NCBI RefSeq assembly: GCF_019297835.1
Contig: NZ_CP079203.1
Span: 3,600,001 to 3,664,000, forward strand
Length of the DNA stretch: 64,000 nucleotides
Direction: 5' to 3'
Origin: Sphingomonas sanguinis
GTDB taxonomy: Bacteria > Pseudomonadota > Alphaproteobacteria > Sphingomonadales > Sphingomonadaceae
Position 1 is the first letter of the stretch. Each line of letters begins with the position of its first letter. The notes beneath the pieces were generated by a model. That model was given only the letters and a program-made list of their open reading frames with translations. It had not been told where the DNA came from and searched no databases. This document shows, piece by piece, positions 44,141 through 52,916 of this stretch. The translations under genes were made by a program, and so were the position numbers.

Positions 44141-44674
44141 TCAAATTTCCTTTACGAGCATGAGGAAGGCAGAGCCGAACCGGATATGGTTGCGACGCGC
44201 GGCCTCTCGGCTAACGACAATCTGAGTTTTGTTGCCTTCGGTGATACCGACGACGCAGCGGCCAGCGGATACGCAGGATGTGTCAGAGGTGATCGTGAGG
44301 ATGGCCTGAGCGCTGGCCGCCGCTGCGACATCGGCTTGGTAGCTGCGAAGTCCAGACGTGACGAACGCCGCGCGAGCGCCGCTCATTTGCCCGAGATCCG
44401 CGACCGGCACTCGGCGTGAGCGAAATGTCACCCGACCAAAGGTCCCGCCGTGTAGAAGGGCGCGTTCCATGTCGGATGCTTCAGCTTCCGATCCAGCGTT
44501 GCCGGGCTGATAGATGATCGCGACGGGAATGTTGCCAACCGGCGCTGGTTGCACGAATGATATGATGCGTGCAGCAACGGGCACATTCAGAACCGCAGAC
44601 GGTGCCGAGGAAACCGGTAACGCCACACTTACCGAGGACGCCCATGCAATGAATAATTTGCGTCTCAGACTCAT
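44141..44674 (-). CDS. YfiR-like periplasmic regulator (DUF4154-type)
   Basis: 177 residues. A signal peptide (LFIAWASSVSVALPVSSA) is followed by a flavodoxin-like fold. TSCVSAGRCVVGI and FGSAFLMLVKEI resemble the Cys pair and C-terminus of YfiR/DUF4154 proteins, which repress YfiN-type diguanylate cyclases from the periplasm. It is encoded between a membrane GGDEF-EAL protein and the TonB receptor, the arrangement expected for such control. The family call is from motif memory and is moderately sure. Start ATG 44672-44674. Confidence 0.62.
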   Translation of the reverse strand: MSLRRKLFIAWASSVSVALPVSSAPSAVLNVPVAARIISFVQPAPVGNIPVAIIYQPGNAGSEAEASDMERALLHGGTFGRVTFRSRRVPVADLGQMSGARAAFVTSGLRSYQADVAAAASAQAILTITSDTSCVSAGRCVVGITEGNKTQIVVSREAARRNHIRFGSAFLMLVKEI

Positions 44675-44808
44675 TTCAATTGCTCATCCTGCGTCACCGT
44701 CAAGCGATGAGCCACGACCCTAGATAATAATGTTGAAAGATTCGTCATTTCTGAGCGCGAAGCACATATTGCCGAAGCTTTTTTTGATCAGGTTGTATTA
44801 GTTAATTC

Positions 44809-46881
44809 CTACCGACATGCGTTTTGGGCATGCCATCTTGGAAGTATGGTCAGCGTTTGCTCCAAGGGGGTCGGCATGCCATAAAGCCAGCCTTGGCCTT
44901 GGGTGCATCCCTTACGGGCCAGGATTTCCGCCGCCACGGGATCTTCCACCCCCTCTGCTGTGATCTTCATGCCAAAGCTGAAGGCCAGGCCAATAATCGC
45001 GTCTACCAGCTTTTCGCTTTCGATGCTGGTGGGAAGCGATTGGACGAAGCTCTGATCGATCTTGATCTTGTCAAACCTCAGTCGGCGTAAATTAGACAGG
45101 CTGGAGTAGCCCGTGCCGAAGTCGTCAAGCGCGATCGAAAGGCCAGCCGAACGGAAGGTCTGCATCACCCGCTCGGCCGTCACGACGTCATCCATCACCG
45201 CATCCTCGGTGATCTCTATCTCGATCCGCGTGGGCGACACGCCTTCCTGATGGATGATGTCAATCAGCGTTTCGGCCAGCCTAGGCTCCTCGAGTTGTGT
45301 CGGCGAGATGTTGACAGCCAGCCGCAGATGGTCTGGCATCAACAGCGCATCGCGGCAGGCCTGTCTGAGAATCGCTTTGGTCAGCTCCGTGATCTGACCT
45401 GTCGTCTCCGCGACCCTGATGAACGCGCCGGGGGTGAGGAGACCGCGCTTCGGATGTTGCCAGCGAGCAAGTACCTCGAAACCGCATAGCGCGCCGTCGG
45501 AGAAGTCGATGATCGGCTGGTAAAAAGGCTTGATTTCTCCCCGCTGAATGCCGATCCGCAACTCCTCCTCCAAAAGGCGTTGGGCCACGCGCTCCTCTTC
45601 CATGCGCGGCAAGAACAGGCACGCACCGCCCGTCCGGTTACGCTTGGCTTCATACATTGCAATGTCCGCGGCATGCAGCAGTTCGTCGGGGTGTGTCCCG
45701 TTCTGCGGAAATACAGACACACCAATACTCGCGCCGATTGTGATAGCGTTGTCGCGCCAGGTGAGCGTCTGGCGCAGCACCTGGCTCGCCCGTTGCGGCA
45801 GTTCGAGTGGATCGCAGCCGTCCTGCGCATCGAGCAGCAAGACAGCGAATTCGTCACCCCCGAGCCTGGCAACAATGCTGGCGGGGCCGAACACGATCCG
45901 CAGCCGCTGCGCGACTGTCCTTAATACCGTATCTCCAGCTGCGTGGCCGTAAGTATCGTTGATCTCCTTGAACCCGTCGAGGTCGACGAGGACGATCGTC
46001 AATGCGCTTCCAACGGCGCGCGCCGCATCCATCGCACTCCGAAGCTCGTCATTGAATACGCGGCGATTCATGATGCCGGTAAGTGCGTCGGTTTGGGCAA
46101 GTTGCAGCGCCTCCCGCTCAGCCTCACCGCGTCGCATGATTTCCGCATGCAGTTGCTGTCCGCGCTTGGCGGCCAGCGCCAGCCATAGATAGGATAAAGC
46201 CGCGACGATCAGCACCGCGACCGTGACCAACGCCGCCAGAAGGCGTGTCCGCAACGTAGCTGCCTCGGCATGGCGGTTCGCGTCAGCTATCCCGGATGTG
46301 GCGATACCCTTCATTTCATTCAGGACATGGTCAGCATTGGCGCGGAACGGCCGGAGCATCCCCACGCTGGTCGCAAAGTCGATCTCCAGCATGGACGACA
46401 CCACATTGACGGCTTCACCGTACTTATGCAGCTCCAAGACGATACGCCGCGCGCGTGCGCGCTCCGCAGGTGGCAGTCTTGTCTGCTGCCTTGACAACGC
46501 TATACTGATAGCTGCGATGCGACTTTGAATATGGGCGAGGCGGGCCACGCTATCACGTTTGTGCCCATTAGCTGCCTCGTCGACCATCAAGCGGTAAAGA
46601 TTGCCGTCCTCATGATCAAAACTGCTCGCAATCTCGCTTAACGCGATTGCAGTCTGCATGTCGCGGGTCACAATCACGTTTGTCGTGTGCTGAACATAGA
46701 TTAGCGTGCCAAGACACATGGCAACGGCGAGAACGAGTAGAATTATCAGTGCCCGAGGCTCAGCGATACGCCTAACTCTGGCAGGCAGCGCGTGCGAAAT
46801 CGTCCCACGCCAAATGGAGAAGGGTTGCACATCGCCGACCGGCTTCAGACGCCCGTACTTATCTGAAACACTATCTGGCAA
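44809..46881 (-). CDS. membrane GGDEF-EAL cyclic-di-GMP signalling protein
   Basis: 690 residues. The N-terminus has two transmembrane helices (ALIILLVLAVAMCLGTLIYV about 46-65 and LLAALVTVAVLIVAALSYLWLA about 213-234) around a helical periplasmic sensor. The diguanylate cyclase domain has an intact RLGGDEF. The phosphodiesterase domain has FEVLARWQ, LDDFGTGYSSLSNLRRL, KIDQSF and ITAEGVED, so both activities look possible. It makes or breaks c-di-GMP. The start is a TTG at 46879-46881, after GGGAAAG. It heads the operon with the YfiR-like protein and TonB receptor. Confidence 0.88.
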   Translation of the reverse strand: MPDSVSDKYGRLKPVGDVQPFSIWRGTISHALPARVRRIAEPRALIILLVLAVAMCLGTLIYVQHTTNVIVTRDMQTAIALSEIASSFDHEDGNLYRLMVDEAANGHKRDSVARLAHIQSRIAAISIALSRQQTRLPPAERARARRIVLELHKYGEAVNVVSSMLEIDFATSVGMLRPFRANADHVLNEMKGIATSGIADANRHAEAATLRTRLLAALVTVAVLIVAALSYLWLALAAKRGQQLHAEIMRRGEAEREALQLAQTDALTGIMNRRVFNDELRSAMDAARAVGSALTIVLVDLDGFKEINDTYGHAAGDTVLRTVAQRLRIVFGPASIVARLGGDEFAVLLLDAQDGCDPLELPQRASQVLRQTLTWRDNAITIGASIGVSVFPQNGTHPDELLHAADIAMYEAKRNRTGGACLFLPRMEEERVAQRLLEEELRIGIQRGEIKPFYQPIIDFSDGALCGFEVLARWQHPKRGLLTPGAFIRVAETTGQITELTKAILRQACRDALLMPDHLRLAVNISPTQLEEPRLAETLIDIIHQEGVSPTRIEIEITEDAVMDDVVTAERVMQTFRSAGLSIALDDFGTGYSSLSNLRRLRFDKIKIDQSFVQSLPTSIESEKLVDAIIGLAFSFGMKITAEGVEDPVAAEILARKGCTQGQGWLYGMPTPLEQTLTILPRWHAQNACR

Positions 46882-47515
46882 AAATCTTTCCCGCAGTCAT
46901 GACGGCCAAGTGCCCGATTAGATTATCGTTTCAGCAGATAACTATGACATATTATAGTAAGATATATGTAAAACTTTGGTAAATTTAATCATAACGTGTC
47001 AGCAACGAGTGCTCACGAAATAAGTAGGGTAAAGGTGATCCATAAGAGGCGCGAAAATGTCAGAGTATGAATAATTCTTCACAATCATTAGGGGTTGATA
47101 CATTATCTAATGGTTTTAGTGGGTTCCATATGTGAGCATCAGCATTGGTGATGCGAAAGCCACCAGGATGGCTTCATCAGAAGCTCACAAACGCGAGGTT
47201 CAGATGATTGGTGAGTACCGGGCAAATTGGCCAGGCCGTCACAGCGCCGGCGCCCGTCGGAAAAGCTGTTGTGTTGAGGCAACCGCTGCGTGCCAGATAC
47301 GCGGCCGAATGCCGTGGCGCGCGCGACATAGGCCGTCCTCTCATCCCGTTGGTTGACATGGAAGTGCCCCATCGTTTCCACGCCGATAGGGCGGCGCGCT
47401 CCCTATAGAGGACAACCCTCTGGGGCTGCTTGTAGCCGCCCGGCGGTAAAGTCCCCGATCCCGGCCGTCTCACGCGCCCGCACGAGCTGGCCTCTGTGGG
47501 ATATAATGTTCGGCT

Positions 47516-47573
47516 GAACGAATGGCGGGTTTCGGGAATTATCTCAGCAGCGCTGAATAGCTGAAGATGGGTC
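47516..47573 (+). repeat. 58-bp dispersed repeat, copy H
   Basis: Starts GAACGAATGGCGGG, ends TGAAGATGGGTC, 58 bp. Half-sites at 47520 and 47555 are 35 bp apart. Confidence 0.74.
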
Positions 47574-47693
47574 CAAGCCACAGTTGCTATCTTGGACGCC
47601 ATCGATCGTGTAGGTCGCAGGTCATGCTGGCTTACAATTTGGCGCATTGAGCCTATATGTAAGTTATCACTGGCATCCGATTGTAGGCGCCAT

Positions 47694-47721
47694 TGGCTGA
47701 GAGACTTGCGCGCTCCCGCTT
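47694..47721 (+). promoter_or_regulatory. leader element shared with 50561-50590
   Basis: TGGCTGAGAGACTTGC followed by GCGCTCCCGCTT, ending 17 bp before the ATG at 47739. The same sequence with a TT insertion precedes the gene at 50606, 15 bp upstream of its ATG. Confidence 0.6.
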
Positions 47722-47738
47722 ACAAACGGGATTAGCAT

Positions 47739-47915
47739 ATGGATCTCAACTACCTCTTTCACCGTCATCAGGTTTCACTGGTTGCGGCGTCGACTGCCGG
47801 GTCTGCGGAAGCGCGCCTTGCCCATCGTGGACTTGCCGCGGCCTATGCACGCTGTATTGGTATGTTGCGTGCCGGCACGGGTGGCGTTGCTCTCATGGGC
47901 TCGCGCGTAAGTTGA
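47739..47915 (+). CDS. small protein, 58 residues, sphingomonad type
   Basis: Translates as MDLNYLFHRHQVSLVAAS... with an Ala-rich helical middle (EARLAHRGLAAAYARCIGML). It resembles small hypothetical proteins that I associate with sphingomonads, function unknown. Although short, the frame is clean, has the shared leader just upstream, and its stop overlaps the TTG start of the next gene (TTGA). It is probably the first gene of a two-gene unit. Confidence 0.62.
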   Translation: MDLNYLFHRHQVSLVAASTAGSAEARLAHRGLAAAYARCIGMLRAGTGGVALMGSRVS

Positions 47916-48214
47916 CCGAGACTGTCACCCCAGAGGCTGCCAGTGACGGCACAGTCAATCAACAAAAAAAGCGGCGACAATTTTGTCCGGGACGCACCGC
48001 CATGCCGCGTGAAGCCGCCGCGCGGCAACTCCGTCTCACTTCGGCTGCCTGGGCCGCATTGCGCACGCCTGAATGCGTAAAGGCCTTTTTCAACAGCCAC
48101 CACGCTGACCTATCCGCTCGACCAATTGACGTAGGAATCGCAAGCGATGCGGGCCTGAAGCGTGTTGAACGGTTGCTAGCCGAGCGGCCTCTCAATGAAC
48201 GTGAGGCCGCCTGA
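47912..48214 (+). CDS. MbcA/ParS/Xre-like (DUF2384-type) antitoxin-domain protein
   Basis: 100 residues from a TTG that overlaps the previous stop. The N-terminus is Lys/Gln/Arg-rich; the C-terminal half follows the DUF2384 pattern (VKAFFNSHHADLSARPIDV, then GIASDAGLKRVERLLAE), which in antitoxins binds toxins of the RES/COG5654 type. No toxin gene follows, so this may be a regulator or orphan antitoxin. An ATG at 48002 would give a shorter product. A GCGGCCTC/GAGGCCGC hairpin overlaps its end. Confidence 0.6.
   Translation: MTETVTPEAASDGTVNQQKKRRQFCPGRTAMPREAAARQLRLTSAAWAALRTPECVKAFFNSHHADLSARPIDVGIASDAGLKRVERLLAERPLNEREAA
48184..48210 (+). terminator. hairpin at the end of the small-protein operon
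   Basis: GCGGCCTC (48184-48191) pairs with GAGGCCGC (48203-48210) over an 11-nt loop, just before the stop codon. There is no T-tract, so termination is only possible. Confidence 0.4.
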
Positions 48215-48411
48215 TCAGTCAAAATTCGTGCCACACGATAGCAGGCGTAAATTGATATCGTAAGCTTTTGATAAAACCGCGACGCACCAGAATTTAAAGC
48301 GCTGAATACCAAGCGCTGTGTGCAATTATGGTCGCGTGATCTATTTTATCTAGAGTTGGGCGACGAAATTCGTTGAATGACTAGCACTTCAGAAACGACC
48401 TACAAAGACCG

Positions 48412-49284
48412 TTACACGGAAGCGTTGGCGTCGAGCGCTTCGACGACGACACTTGCATCCATACTAGCAAAAGCGGCCGCATCGCCGACGAACCCGCCGA
48501 TCACGGGCAGCACTGCCGCGCTGGTCACGCCGACCGCCGTAGCTACGAGCCCGGCTCCGCCGATCCGTCGCTGGGTCGGGTCGAACGCGATCCACCCTGC
48601 ACCCGGCAGGAAGACCTCACACCAAGCATGGGTCGCGCCGACATCGCCTGCCGCCATCCCTGGATCGAACAGATAGCCCGACACCGCTCGCGCTGGAAAG
48701 CCCAGCCGCCGCACCGCCCAGAGAAACAGCGCCGCCAAGTCACGGCACGATCCGCTGCGCAGCGCCAGGGTGCGCGAGGGCGATTGCGTGCCTTCTTCGT
48801 CGCGCGTGCGATAGGCGATGGCGGCCCCGACGGCTTCGTTAAGGGCGTTGAGCAACCTCAACGTATCGTCCGGCGCGGCCGCCCGAAACTCGGCCAGCCA
48901 CCGCGCTTGATCTTCGTCTTGATCCGCGTCCCCGCCGAGCAGCCCCGGCCCGAACAGTGCCCGGTCATCGGACGCATAGGCAAAGGGGTACCGGTGGGCA
49001 GCCGGGTCCAGCCGGAACACCGGGTAGGGCTCCGCGCTGTGCAGCACCTCATGCTCGGCTTCGATGGTCAGGGTCGCGGCGGCCTCGGCGATCAGGGCCA
49101 GCGCCACAGTATTGCCCGCAGCGTCTTCGCTCCAGACCAGCGCGGCGGCGGGATCGATCTGCACGCTCGACCAGATTATCGCCACGTCGCGGGTCGCGCG
49201 TGGCGTGACCAGCAGGCGGTGATCCGAAAAGCGGACCGGTCGGGTATAGCGATAGACGGTGCGATGCCGGATGCGCAGCCTCAT
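48412..49284 (-). CDS. transglutaminase-like cysteine protease family protein
   Basis: 290 residues. The N-terminal beta domain typical of bacterial transglutaminase-like proteins (RIRHRTVYRYTRPVRFSDHRLLVTPR) is followed by the core: catalytic Cys in RSGSCRDLAALFLWAVRRLG, His in ATHAWCEVFLPGAGW and Asp in IAFDPTQ. The substrate is unknown; relatives act as peptidases or cross-linkers. Its start overlaps the esterase stop by 4 bp (ATGA), so the two are co-translated. Confidence 0.87.
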   Translation of the reverse strand: MRLRIRHRTVYRYTRPVRFSDHRLLVTPRATRDVAIIWSSVQIDPAAALVWSEDAAGNTVALALIAEAAATLTIEAEHEVLHSAEPYPVFRLDPAAHRYPFAYASDDRALFGPGLLGGDADQDEDQARWLAEFRAAAPDDTLRLLNALNEAVGAAIAYRTRDEEGTQSPSRTLALRSGSCRDLAALFLWAVRRLGFPARAVSGYLFDPGMAAGDVGATHAWCEVFLPGAGWIAFDPTQRRIGGAGLVATAVGVTSAAVLPVIGGFVGDAAAFASMDASVVVEALDANASV

Positions 49285-50363
49285 GGCTTGATCAGCCCCG
49301 CCGCCCGAAGTGCATCGTTGATCGTCGCCGTTGGGTCGAACCGTGTTGGCCGCGCCGTTGCCGGCCGCTGCGGTGCGATTGCCGCGGTAGCTACCGGCCG
49401 GGATGGCGCCGCAGCGGGCACGATGCCCCAGGCGGCCGCGATCCGATAAGTGGAGGAAATATTTGCGGTGAGCATATGCGGACCCGGCACACCGCAGGCT
49501 TCATCGCCATTTGTCGCCAGCGGCGTGCCATGCCCCATGGCTGTGACCCTATACTCCTCGATAACCGCGCGTCCGGTCGCGTCGTGCCAAGCGCGGCGGG
49601 TATGACCACCGACCCGCTCGACGATGTCCGGCTCGCCGACGCGGTGCACCTCGCGCCACTGGTCGATGATCAGCGCGGCGTTGACGGGGGCGACCGTCAT
49701 GTCCGCCGTACCGTGCCAGACCGACACCATCGGCCAGGGACCGCTGTGCGCAGACGCCGCTCGTACCCGGTCGCTCAAGCTAGTGCGGTCATGGCCGCGG
49801 CCACGCATCCGCTCCATCGCCTCGGGCACGCTATGGGCGGTGTCGAACGGTAGACCGGCAATGATCGCGCCTCCCGCAAAAAGTTCGGGATGGCAGGCTA
49901 GCAATGCGGAGGTCATCGCGCCGCCCGCCGACAGGCCGGTGACGAAGACCCGTGCCGGATCGAGGCCGTGGCGCTCGACCGCGGTTGCGACCATCTCGCG
50001 GATCGACTCGACCTCGCCGCTACCGCGGCGCGTGTCTTCGACCGAGAACCAGTTGAAGCAGAGATTGGGGTTGTTGGCGCGCTGCTGCTCGGGAAACAAG
50101 AGCGCGAAGCCAAACCGGTCCGCCAGCGTCGACCATCCCGATCCATGAACGTAGGTGGCGGCGGTCTGCGTGCAGCCGTGCAGCACGACGACGAGCGGAG
50201 CATGGGCGGGCAGATCGTGCGGAACATGCAGATACCCCCGCAGGCCGCCGGGATTGCGCCCGAAATCATCCATGGCGACCAAGGGCCCCGTCCGCTGGTC
50301 TGGGTGGGGCTCGGCGGCCGCCATGGTGCGGAGATGGGAGATCGTATCGGAAATCGAGCGCAT
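49281..50363 (-). CDS. PHB depolymerase/feruloyl esterase-type alpha/beta hydrolase
   Basis: 360 residues with the esterase PHB family pattern: oxyanion region LVVVLHGCTQTAATYVHGSGW, FNWFSVEDTRRGSGE, nucleophile Ser in VTGLSAGGAMTSALL, and His-bearing MGHGTPL near the end of the fold. It hydrolyses polyhydroxybutyrate or aryl esters. No obvious signal peptide is seen, so it may be intracellular. It is first in a two-gene operon with the transglutaminase-like protein. Confidence 0.87.
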   Translation of the reverse strand: MRSISDTISHLRTMAAAEPHPDQRTGPLVAMDDFGRNPGGLRGYLHVPHDLPAHAPLVVVLHGCTQTAATYVHGSGWSTLADRFGFALLFPEQQRANNPNLCFNWFSVEDTRRGSGEVESIREMVATAVERHGLDPARVFVTGLSAGGAMTSALLACHPELFAGGAIIAGLPFDTAHSVPEAMERMRGRGHDRTSLSDRVRAASAHSGPWPMVSVWHGTADMTVAPVNAALIIDQWREVHRVGEPDIVERVGGHTRRAWHDATGRAVIEEYRVTAMGHGTPLATNGDEACGVPGPHMLTANISSTYRIAAAWGIVPAAAPSRPVATAAIAPQRPATARPTRFDPTATINDALRAAGLIKP

Positions 50364-50560
50364 GGCGGCGCCTCATTTTTGGCAGAGGAAAGCAATGGAT
50401 AGGCTATGCTGCCGCACGCGCCCTATTGTGCATTGCAGCATAAGTGGTGTTTCCTCGCCTGCTGCACAAGATAGCGACACATAAGCCTTCTGTGCCACTT
50501 GTCGTACCGGCGGTTCAGCACCATATTTTGCGTACCGGGTTGCCCTTCTGAGCAACGACC

Positions 50561-50590
50561 TGGCTGAGAGACTTGCTTGCGCTCCCGCTT
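50561..50590 (+). promoter_or_regulatory. leader element shared with 47694-47721
   Basis: TGGCTGAGAGACTTGC, then a TT insertion, then GCGCTCCCGCTT, ending 15 bp before ATG 50606. GAGGAG between it and the ATG serves as the ribosome site. Confidence 0.6.
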
Positions 50591-50605
50591 GAATGAGGAG
50601 TCGCC

Positions 50606-50824
50606 ATGTCTCGCGCCATCAATGTCAACGCCACCCAAGCGGAAGTGATAAAGTTTTGCGCCCGACACGGTGCTGCGGTCAGCGCTATCGAGACGCTGGC
50701 ATCCGGCGGGACACGCGTCGTCCTGATGAACATCATCGCTGCCGAGACAATGCGGGCCGCTTTCGGCCGAAAGCTGCTGGCGGGTACCGTGCGGCGTACA
50801 CCACTGCGAACTTGGGCGCTCTAG
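50606..50824 (+). CDS. small protein, 72 residues
   Basis: Reads MSRAINVNATQAEVIKFCARHGAAVS... and SAIETLASGGTRVVLMNIIAAE, with a basic C-terminus. It looks like a compact alpha/beta protein and resembles small sphingomonad hypotheticals. GAGGAG lies ten bases before the ATG. It opens a three-gene unit: the next ATG follows its stop directly (50825), and the third overlaps the second. Confidence 0.62.
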   Translation: MSRAINVNATQAEVIKFCARHGAAVSAIETLASGGTRVVLMNIIAAETMRAAFGRKLLAGTVRRTPLRTWAL

Positions 50825-51172
50825 ATGCTGACCCATTCTGGCCTGACCCGTACACGGTCCTCGATCGTGCACTTTCGCGGTAACGCAAGGATCGGAAGCG
50901 ATCCCCGAGTTCTTCCGGCTGGACGCTATGCCATCCACACGCGTGAGGAGGTGCATCAGGGATCGTTCGATCCCGTGTACGTCGCGACCAGCATTGACCT
51001 GATGGTTGAGTCCCCTGGGAGCTGTAGTACCCGTGTCCTACGGCCCGCCGATCTGCACGCCGCGATGGAGCGTGACGCTCGCGGCCTCGACGATCGGGGC
51101 GAAAATCTTGATCGGGGCCGTGCAGGAAAGGTCGTGGCGGGGCGCCCGCTTTCGATTGGAAGTCCGAGATGA
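50825..51172 (+). CDS. small protein, 115 residues
   Basis: Begins directly after the previous stop. The middle holds RVLPAGRYAIHTREEVHQGSF and TSIDLMVESPGS, a beta-rich part, followed by an acidic/basic helical tail (ADLHAAMERDARGLDDRGENL). The function is unknown. Its stop overlaps the next start (ATGA). Coding is supported by the tight packing and by the absence of any better frame. Confidence 0.55.
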   Translation: MLTHSGLTRTRSSIVHFRGNARIGSDPRVLPAGRYAIHTREEVHQGSFDPVYVATSIDLMVESPGSCSTRVLRPADLHAAMERDARGLDDRGENLDRGRAGKVVAGRPLSIGSPR

Positions 51173-51345
51173 ACGATCAGCGACGCTGGACGCAGAGCGA
51201 CATCACAGACCTACGTGGTCGAGCGCTATTGGGTGCCACGCTGGGGGAACTTGCCGGTAACCTGGCGCGAACATCAGCCGACGTGGTCCACATGGCAGCA
51301 CGGCTTCGCATTCACATTTCCGATGGCAAATTATCTGGTCTCTGA
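51169..51345 (+). CDS. small Myb/GcrA-like helix-turn-helix protein, 58 residues
   Basis: Reads MNDQRRWTQSDITDLRGRA, then GATLGELAGNLARTSADVV and HMAARLRIHISD. The RRWTQSDI start followed by two short helices matches the build of the frameshifted gene at 31904 (RSRWTEE...IAKQMGRTMDGV) and of Myb/SANT- or GcrA-like small DNA binders. It may regulate its own operon. It overlaps the upstream gene as ATGA. Confidence 0.6.
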   Translation: MNDQRRWTQSDITDLRGRALLGATLGELAGNLARTSADVVHMAARLRIHISDGKLSGL

Positions 51346-51893
51346 CGCCCCCCCTAGTTTTCACTCTGAAGCCCGGCAGAGAGAATGACTTTATCGCGGA
51401 TAGGCCGGTTTGCCCCTGGCATGACAGAACACGGGCGGCGGCCATGTCGGTGATCATGCCAAGCTTGGCCAACAAGCCTCGTGTCACGTCAGGATCATAT
51501 CAGTCCGCCGCTCGATCAAGTCGTGTATCAAGGCGGAATGATCCTGAATCCTCGCCGTTCGATGGACGCTGGCCCTGGCCATGCGCGCCGGGTAGTAAGA
51601 ACATATAGCGATTGCCGTTGGCGCATCGCTTTTACCGCACTGACACTGAACCGTTCCGCCGCATGTCGGCAGTATATCCGCTACGGGGTTGCTGATAGCT
51701 GGCTTACAAGCGAGTCCCTTCGTCCCCTTCCATAGGCCTGCATGAAGTGGCCGAGATTGTGGGCCTGCTAGCCTGAACGAACAGCGGGTTCTGGGAATCG
51801 TCTCAAAGACGCTTACTGGCTGAAAGTGATGACGTGGACGGCTCTCCAACCCTCCAGCAGGATAACCTGCGGAGAGCCGGAAGGAGAACCACG
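51346..51893. other. intergenic region with repeat I and the IS110 left end
   Basis: A 548-bp gap holding decayed repeat copy I (51775-51832) and, 7 bp later, the inverted arms GGCTCTCC (51840-51847) and GGAGAGCC (51871-51878), probably the IS110 element left end. No gene seen. Confidence 0.5.
51775..51832 (+). repeat. 58-bp dispersed repeat, copy I (3' part decayed)
   Basis: Starts GAACGAACAGCGGGTTCTGGGAA-like, close to copy H through its first 24 bases. The TGGGTC end is lost, where the IS110 element begins. Confidence 0.5.
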
Positions 51894-52916
51894 ATGGGCA
51901 GCGTCACTACGATAGGTCTAGATCTCGCGAAGAACGTGTTCCAGGTACATGGCGTCGATGCGGAGGGCGTGGCGGTAATCCGCCAGCGGCTGACCCGTGG
52001 GCGCATGCTGAAGTTCTTCGCCAAGCTACCGCCGTGTCTGGTCGGGATTGAGGCGTGTGCGACCTCGCATTATTGGGCACGCGAGCTGGTAGTGCTCGGG
52101 CATGACGTGAAGCTGATGCCGGCGCAGTACGTGAAGCCGTACGTCAAGCGGGGCAAGAACGACGCGGCCGATGCGGAGGCGATCTGCGAGGCGGTGACCC
52201 GGCCGACGATGCGCTTCGTCGGCATCAAGTCGCCCGAGCAGCAGAGCGCGATGATGCTGCATCGTGTTCGCCTGATCCTGAATCGCCAACGGACGCAGCT
52301 GTCAAACGCGATGCGGGCGCACCTGGCCGAGTTCGGAATCGCGGCACCGATCGGCAGGAACGGCATCGAGCAGCTCCTCGACGTCATCGCCGACCCGACT
52401 GACGAGCGGGTGCCGGCCGATGCGCGGTTTTGCCTGGAGATGCTGGCGGCTCAGCTGCGCATCGTAAAGGAGCAGATCCTGGAGAACGACCGCCGCATCC
52501 TGGCGAGCGCACGCGAGACCGAGCTCGGCCGTCGGCTGATGGAGGTACCCGGCGTGGGACCGCTGCTCGCCAGCGCCATCGTTGCCACCGTTCCCGATCC
52601 TGCGATCTTCCGCTCAGGCCGCAACCTCGCCGCGTGGATCGGCCTGGTGCCGCGGCAGAACTCCAGCGGCGGCAAGGAACGGCTCGGCGGCATCACCAAG
52701 GCCGGGCATCAGTACCTGCGCCAGATGCTGATCGTCGGCGCCATGGCGGTCGTGCGCTTTGCTGAACGTAACGGTGCCAAGCGGCCGTGGCTTGTTCAGC
52801 TGCTGGCCCGCCGCAAGGCCAAGGTCGCCGCGGTTGCGCTCGCCAACAAAAACGCGCGCATGATTTGGGCGATGATGGCCAGCGGTGAGCGGTATCGTGA
52901 GCCGCTGGCAGCATAA
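51894..52916 (+). CDS. IS110 family transposase
   Basis: 340 residues. The N-terminal RuvC-like DEDD domain starts IGLDLAKNVFQVHGVD and contains GIEACATSHYWAREL and KNDAADAEAICEA. The C-terminal Transposase_20 domain contains MEVPGVGPLLASAIVATV and the serine-containing RQNSSGGKERLGGITKAGH. Such enzymes act without long terminal repeats, and recent work shows RNA-guided target choice in the family (bridge RNA from a non-coding end). ATG 51894 follows AAGGAG. The upstream inverted arms at 51840-51878 suit the IS1111 subgroup. Ends of the element are not determined. Confidence 0.9.
   Translation: MGSVTTIGLDLAKNVFQVHGVDAEGVAVIRQRLTRGRMLKFFAKLPPCLVGIEACATSHYWARELVVLGHDVKLMPAQYVKPYVKRGKNDAADAEAICEAVTRPTMRFVGIKSPEQQSAMMLHRVRLILNRQRTQLSNAMRAHLAEFGIAAPIGRNGIEQLLDVIADPTDERVPADARFCLEMLAAQLRIVKEQILENDRRILASARETELGRRLMEVPGVGPLLASAIVATVPDPAIFRSGRNLAAWIGLVPRQNSSGGKERLGGITKAGHQYLRQMLIVGAMAVVRFAERNGAKRPWLVQLLARRKAKVAAVALANKNARMIWAMMASGERYREPLAA

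Larger units (their letters stand above)
46882..47738. other. 857-bp intergenic region, AT-rich at left, repeat H and a shared leader at right
   Basis: The first 260 bp are AT-rich without a convincing gene. Repeat copy H (47516-47573) and the shared leader (47694-47721) lie in the right part. Open frames at 47132-47647 show no domain character. Confidence 0.5.

Noticed and set aside
47694..47710. sigma-54-like match TGGC...TTGC in the shared leader
   Set aside because: GG and GC are 11 bp apart instead of the required 10, so I do not call a sigma-54 promoter.
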